From Lachnospiraceae bacterium (GTDB lineage: Bacteria; Bacillota; Clostridia; Lachnospirales; Lachnospiraceae): DNA of 64,000 nt. Positions within the stretch are counted from its first letter, which is position 1. The number at the start of each line of letters is the position of its first letter. Positions 60,551-64,000 of the stretch are shown piece after piece. The DNA is taken from NCBI GenBank assembly GCA_910575275.1, contig CAJTEE010000001.1:248001-312000 (forward strand), given 5' to 3'. The notes beneath the pieces are model-generated. The model was not told the DNA's origin. It saw only the letters and a program-made list of their open reading frames with translations, and searched no databases. Position numbers and translations under genes: made by a program.

Positions 60551-63181
60551 TCACTTGCTGTTAATCGCCGCCTGTGCTGCCGCCAGCCTTGCAATCGGTA
60601 CGCGGAACGGGGAACAGCTTACATAGTTCAGCCCCATCTTATGGCAGAACTCGACCGAAGACGGATCTCCGCCGTGCTCGCCGCAGATTCCGCACTTGAG
60701 TTCCGGCCTCGCCGCGCGGCCTTCCTTGACGGCCATCTCTACCAAACGGCCTACGCCGGTCTGATCCAGTCTTGCAAACGGATCGGACTCGTAGATCTTG
60801 GCCTTATAGTAGGAATCCAGGAACTTGCCCGCATCGTCACGGGAGAAGCCGAAGGTCATCTGGGTCAGGTCATTTGTACCGAAGGAGAAGAACTCTGCTT
60901 CCTCGGCGATCGCACCGGCGGTAAGAGCCGCACGCGGAATCTCGATCATGGTACCGATGTGGTACTTCATGTTGGAATTCTTTTCCTTCTTCACCTGCTC
61001 CGCTACCTCAACGACTATATCCTTGACATATTTAAGCTCCTTCTTCTCGCCGATTAACGGAATCATGATCTCCGGAACGATGTCGTAGCCGCACTCCTCG
61101 GCGACCTCGATGGCAGCCTCCATCACGGCACGGGTCTGCATCTTGGCGATCTCAGGATAGGTGACAGCCAGACGGCAGCCGCGGTGTCCCATCATCGGGT
61201 TGAACTCATGCAGCTCGTCGCATTTTGTCTTGACGACCTCGACCGTAAGGCCCATATCCTTGGCAAGATCGGCCATCTCCTCCTCAGTCTTCGGTGTGAA
61301 CTCATGCAACGGCGGATCCAGATAACGGACGGTCATGGGTCTTCCCTCCAGGGCCTTGTACATCGCCTTGAAGTCGCCCTTCTGATATGGGATCAGCTTA
61401 TTTAACGCTTCCTCTCTCGCCTCAACAGTATCGGAAAGGATCATTCTTCTTAAGTTGTGGATTCTCTCCGGATCAAAGAACATATGCTCGGTACGGCAAA
61501 GGCCGATCCCCTCTGCACCAAGCTTCACGGCATTCGCGGTATCCTCCGGAGTATCCGCATTCGTACGCACGCCAAGTTTTCTGAAGCTGTCTGCCCAGTC
61601 CATGATCCTCTTGAAGTTTCCGCCTACGGAAGCCTCCTGCGTCTTGATGTCGCCCTTGTAGATCTTACCGGTCGTACCATCCAGAGAAATGTAGTCTCCC
61701 TCGTGGAAGGTGGCTCCGCCGAGCTCGAATACCTTTGCTTCCTCGTCGATCTTGATATCGCCGCAGCCCGATACACAGCAGGTGCCCATGCCGCGCGCCA
61801 CAACGGCTGCATGGCTGGTCATACCGCCGCGGACAGTCAGGATTCCCTGCGCCGCATGCATGCCCTCGATATCCTCCGGAGAGGTCTCCAGGCGAACCAG
61901 GATCACGCGCTCGCCTCTGCCGCCGATACCGGCTGCCTTCGCATCCTCAGCGGTAAAGCAGACCTTGCCGGCCGCCGCACCAGGAGATGCCGGAAGGGCC
62001 TGCCCGATCACCTCGCCTGCCTTTAACGCATCCGGATCGAAGGTCGGATGGAGAAGCTGGTCGAGAGATTTTGCTTCGATTCTTAAAACGGCCTCCTCAG
62101 GCGTGATCTGTCCCTCATCCACGAGATCGCAGGCAATCTGGATCGCTGCCGGAGCCGTTCTCTTTCCGTTACGGGTCTGTAAGAAGTAGAGCTTGCCCTC
62201 CTCGATCGTAAACTCCATATCCTGCATGTCATGGAAATGGTTCTCGAGCTTCATGGCAAGATCCATGAACTGTGCGTAGCACTCCGGAAGATCCTTCTCA
62301 AGCTGCGTGATCGGCTGCGGAGTACGAACACCGGCAACCACATCCTCGCCCTGTGCATTGATCAGATACTCACCAAAGATTCCCTTCGCGCCGGTGGACG
62401 GATTGCGGGTAAACGCAACGCCGGTACCGGACGTATTGCCCTTGTTGCCGAATACCATGGTCTGTACGTTGACCGCAGTGCCCCAGTCGCCCGGAATGTC
62501 GTTCATACGGCGGTATACGATCGCACGGGGGTTGTCCCAAGAACGGAATACGGCCTTCACGGCGCCCATTAACTGCTCCTTCGCATCCTGCGGGAACTCC
62601 TCGCCGTTCATTGCCTCTTTATAGACAGCCTTGAACTTCTCTGCCAGCTCCTTTAAATCCTCTGCAGTCAGCTCGGTATCATAGTGGACACCCTTTGCTT
62701 CCTTCATCTCGTCGATAATTTTCTCAAAATAGGACTTCGGAACCTCCATGACAACGTCCGAGTACATCTGAATAAATCTTCTGTAGGAATCATAGGCAAA
62801 TCTCGGATTCCCTGTCTTCTTCGCAAAGCCCTCAACGGCTACGTCGTTCAAACCAAGGTTTAAGATCGTGTCCATCATGCCGGGCATGGAGGCACGCGCG
62901 CCGGAACGAACAGAGACTAAAAGCGGATCCTCCGTATCGCCGAATTTCTTTCCGTTTACACCCTCCAGCCATTTTAAAGCTTCAAAAATCTGATCCTGAA
63001 TTTCCTGCGTGATCTGTTTTCCGCTGTTGTAATACTCGGTGCAGGCCTCTGTCGTTACCGTAAAGCCCTGCGGAATCGGCATGCCGAGATTCGTCATCTC
63101 AGCCAGATTGCAGCCCTTGCCGCCGAGAAGGTTTCTCATTGCAGCGCTGCCTTCTTCAAACTTATACACCCATTTTGCCAT
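60551..63181 (-). CDS. ppdK: Pyruvate, phosphate dikinase
   Basis: 876 residues. N-terminal ATP-grasp domain (LGGKGCNLAEM, SVRSGARASMPGMMDTILNLGLN), swivel domain with the phosphorylated His in GGMTSHAAVVARGMGTCCV (near residue 456), and the C-terminal PEP/pyruvate barrel ending GICGEHGGDPSSVEF. Interconverts pyruvate, ATP and phosphate with PEP, AMP and PPi. Full length and intact; a single-gene unit. Common in Clostridia for glycolysis or gluconeogenesis. The 300-bp leader 63182-63480 shows no other gene. Confidence 0.95.
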   Translation of the reverse strand: MAKWVYKFEEGSAAMRNLLGGKGCNLAEMTNLGMPIPQGFTVTTEACTEYYNSGKQITQEIQDQIFEALKWLEGVNGKKFGDTEDPLLVSVRSGARASMPGMMDTILNLGLNDVAVEGFAKKTGNPRFAYDSYRRFIQMYSDVVMEVPKSYFEKIIDEMKEAKGVHYDTELTAEDLKELAEKFKAVYKEAMNGEEFPQDAKEQLMGAVKAVFRSWDNPRAIVYRRMNDIPGDWGTAVNVQTMVFGNKGNTSGTGVAFTRNPSTGAKGIFGEYLINAQGEDVVAGVRTPQPITQLEKDLPECYAQFMDLAMKLENHFHDMQDMEFTIEEGKLYFLQTRNGKRTAPAAIQIACDLVDEGQITPEEAVLRIEAKSLDQLLHPTFDPDALKAGEVIGQALPASPGAAAGKVCFTAEDAKAAGIGGRGERVILVRLETSPEDIEGMHAAQGILTVRGGMTSHAAVVARGMGTCCVSGCGDIKIDEEAKVFELGGATFHEGDYISLDGTTGKIYKGDIKTQEASVGGNFKRIMDWADSFRKLGVRTNADTPEDTANAVKLGAEGIGLCRTEHMFFDPERIHNLRRMILSDTVEAREEALNKLIPYQKGDFKAMYKALEGRPMTVRYLDPPLHEFTPKTEEEMADLAKDMGLTVEVVKTKCDELHEFNPMMGHRGCRLAVTYPEIAKMQTRAVMEAAIEVAEECGYDIVPEIMIPLIGEKKELKYVKDIVVEVAEQVKKEKNSNMKYHIGTMIEIPRAALTAGAIAEEAEFFSFGTNDLTQMTFGFSRDDAGKFLDSYYKAKIYESDPFARLDQTGVGRLVEMAVKEGRAARPELKCGICGEHGGDPSSVEFCHKMGLNYVSCSPFRVPIARLAAAQAAINSK

Positions 63182-63483
63182 AAGTTTTTCTTCCTCCTAA
63201 TAATCTTTGTAGACCCGTATCTACATCTCTGGTTATTCCGCCTTTCTTCTCCGTGTTTTTGTTCTGCTTTTATTTCCCGGTTCACCACTCTAGCCTTCAA
63301 GGAGCCCCGGAAATCTGCGCACAAAAAACAATAGGCCGAAAAACGGTCTGAAATTATTATAAGGGATGCCGCCGAATAATGCAACACCCCTTGAAAAACT
63401 TTTCCAACTTTTCCTGTGACGAGTTGTCAAGGACTTTTTAATACTGTTCACAGAATATTCAAAAAAACGACATAGCAAACGCC

Positions 63484-63665
63484 GGGGGCCTCACGGCTCC
63501 CGGCCTGCGGCTGCGGTAGCGGCTGTCAATCACGTTGTAGACCTGTTCCAATCCGTACTCCGTCCCGCGCTCCATACCGAAGTCATCCAGTATCGGCAGC
63601 GGGGCGCGGCATAGACGGGCTATGTACTCGTTCCGGCCCTCAAAGCTGGCGGTCAGGTCGCCGTA
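63484..63665 (-). pseudogene. DnaC/IstB-like ATPase fragment
   Basis: An open frame reads YGDLTASFEGRNEYIARLCR, then APLPILDDFGMERGTEYGLE and QVYNVIDSRYRS before similarity stops near 63497. PILDDFG is the Walker B region of DnaC-like helicase loaders found in clostridial elements. No N-terminus or Walker A is present. It is joined directly to an ABC permease fragment at about 63661. Confidence 0.6.
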
Positions 63666-64000
63666 TCATTTTCCGTGTAGCGGATGGCCTCGATTGCCGA
63701 AACCGTACCGGCGATCTTCGCGGGCCTGCGGACGCTGACAAAAACAGTAAAAAGGGCGGAAGCAGCGGAGCCAATGAAAATCAGAGGATTTGCCGTTACT
63801 TTAATCCCGGCGTCTGCGGTATAACTCGTTCCATTCATCAGGAAAGGCACCAAAGCCCGGCCAATGAAAAGCCCACCAGCAGGCCGATAGGAATACCAAC
63901 CAGGGACAGCCAAAGCGCCTGCCGGTTGATAAGCCGCTTGATCTGCCGCTTTGTTGTACCTAGCGTTTTTAGTTGTCCATAGGACTGAATATCCTGAATG
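63653..64000 (-). pseudogene. FtsX-like ABC transporter permease fragment, frameshifted, edge-truncated
   Basis: From the right edge the frame reads IQDIQSYGQLKTLGTTKRQI and LINRQALWLSLVGIPIGLLVG. A one-base shift near 63865 moves it to FIGRALVPFLMNG, continuing to AIEAIRYTEND and a stop at 63653. The pattern (QYGxLKTLGTTKRQI, P-IG hydrophobic run) is that of BceB/MacB-type FtsX permeases. The remainder lies outside the window. It joins a DnaC-like fragment, implying rearranged remnants. Confidence 0.6.

Noticed and set aside
63182-63480. Possible riboswitch or regulatory RNA before ppdK
   Set aside because: I looked for strong stems with a terminator or sequestered ribosome site and found none that persisted.

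Overview
The window looks like chromosome from a gut-type Clostridia, most likely Lachnospiraceae. The signs are moderately high GC, AGGAGG-type ribosome sites, pyruvate phosphate dikinase, TnpV/TnpX-type serine-recombinase elements, radical SAM and DUF1848 proteins, and dense catabolic islands each paired with a LysR or IclR regulator. This assignment is inference; no rRNA or tRNA gene was found to anchor it.

Region 1 (1-9.9 kb) is a carboxylic-acid catabolic locus. A seven-gene minus-strand operon (7551 to 858) encodes a PrpF-family isomerase, a two-subunit aconitase/isopropylmalate-isomerase-type hydratase, the three citrate-lyase-type subunits (acyl carrier, beta, alpha) and a LigI-like amidohydrolase. 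A divergent LysR gene and an AEC-family permease follow. A 10-base site, ATTGCAGATA, occurs in front of both the operon and the permease. Region 2 (9.9-10.5 kb) holds decayed remains of an AAA-ATPase/TOPRIM gene pair.

Region 3 (10.5-20.7 kb) is a poly-gamma-glutamate locus. pgsB (frameshifted at an A7 tract), pgsC and pgsW run rightward. A two-component system and a leftward operon (gamma-glutamyltranspeptidase, DUF6305-like lipoprotein, TRAP-type permease, small membrane protein, aspartoacylase-like hydrolase) face them. No PgsA/CapA gene is visible. Region 4 (20.7-24.9 kb) has a nitroreductase, a DUF1848 protein, a LysR regulator and a YjiG/YjiH pair.

Region 5 (about 24.93-49.87 kb) is the main discovery: two nested serine-recombinase elements. 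The outer element, about 24.9 kb, splits a DJ-1/PfpI gene into fragments at 24751-24933 and 49869-50281; joining them at a shared GA dinucleotide restores a 197-residue protein. It carries primase and helicase genes, two HTH proteins, mobC with an oriT-like region but no relaxase, and a complete pstSCAB-phoU-phoB-phoR operon. Its recombinase gene is itself split by an inner element of about 10.85 kb (26236-37085), again at a GA dinucleotide. The inner element has its own intact recombinase, TnpV, a leader attenuator, paired hairpin repeats and a tight four-gene cassette: TcmP, a three-cysteine radical SAM-like protein, and type III restriction-modification Mod and Res. Removing the inner element in silico restores a 553-residue outer recombinase.

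Region 6 (49.9-56.1 kb) holds pseudogenes (a frameshifted hypothetical and a TctC/racemase deletion fusion), an M20 peptidase, a GltS-type symporter and a divergent IclR regulator with repeated operator-like sites. Region 7 (56.1-64 kb) has a GH36 alpha-galactosidase, a methyl-accepting chemotaxis protein and ppdK. The window ends in fused fragments of a DnaC-like ATPase and an FtsX-like ABC permease.
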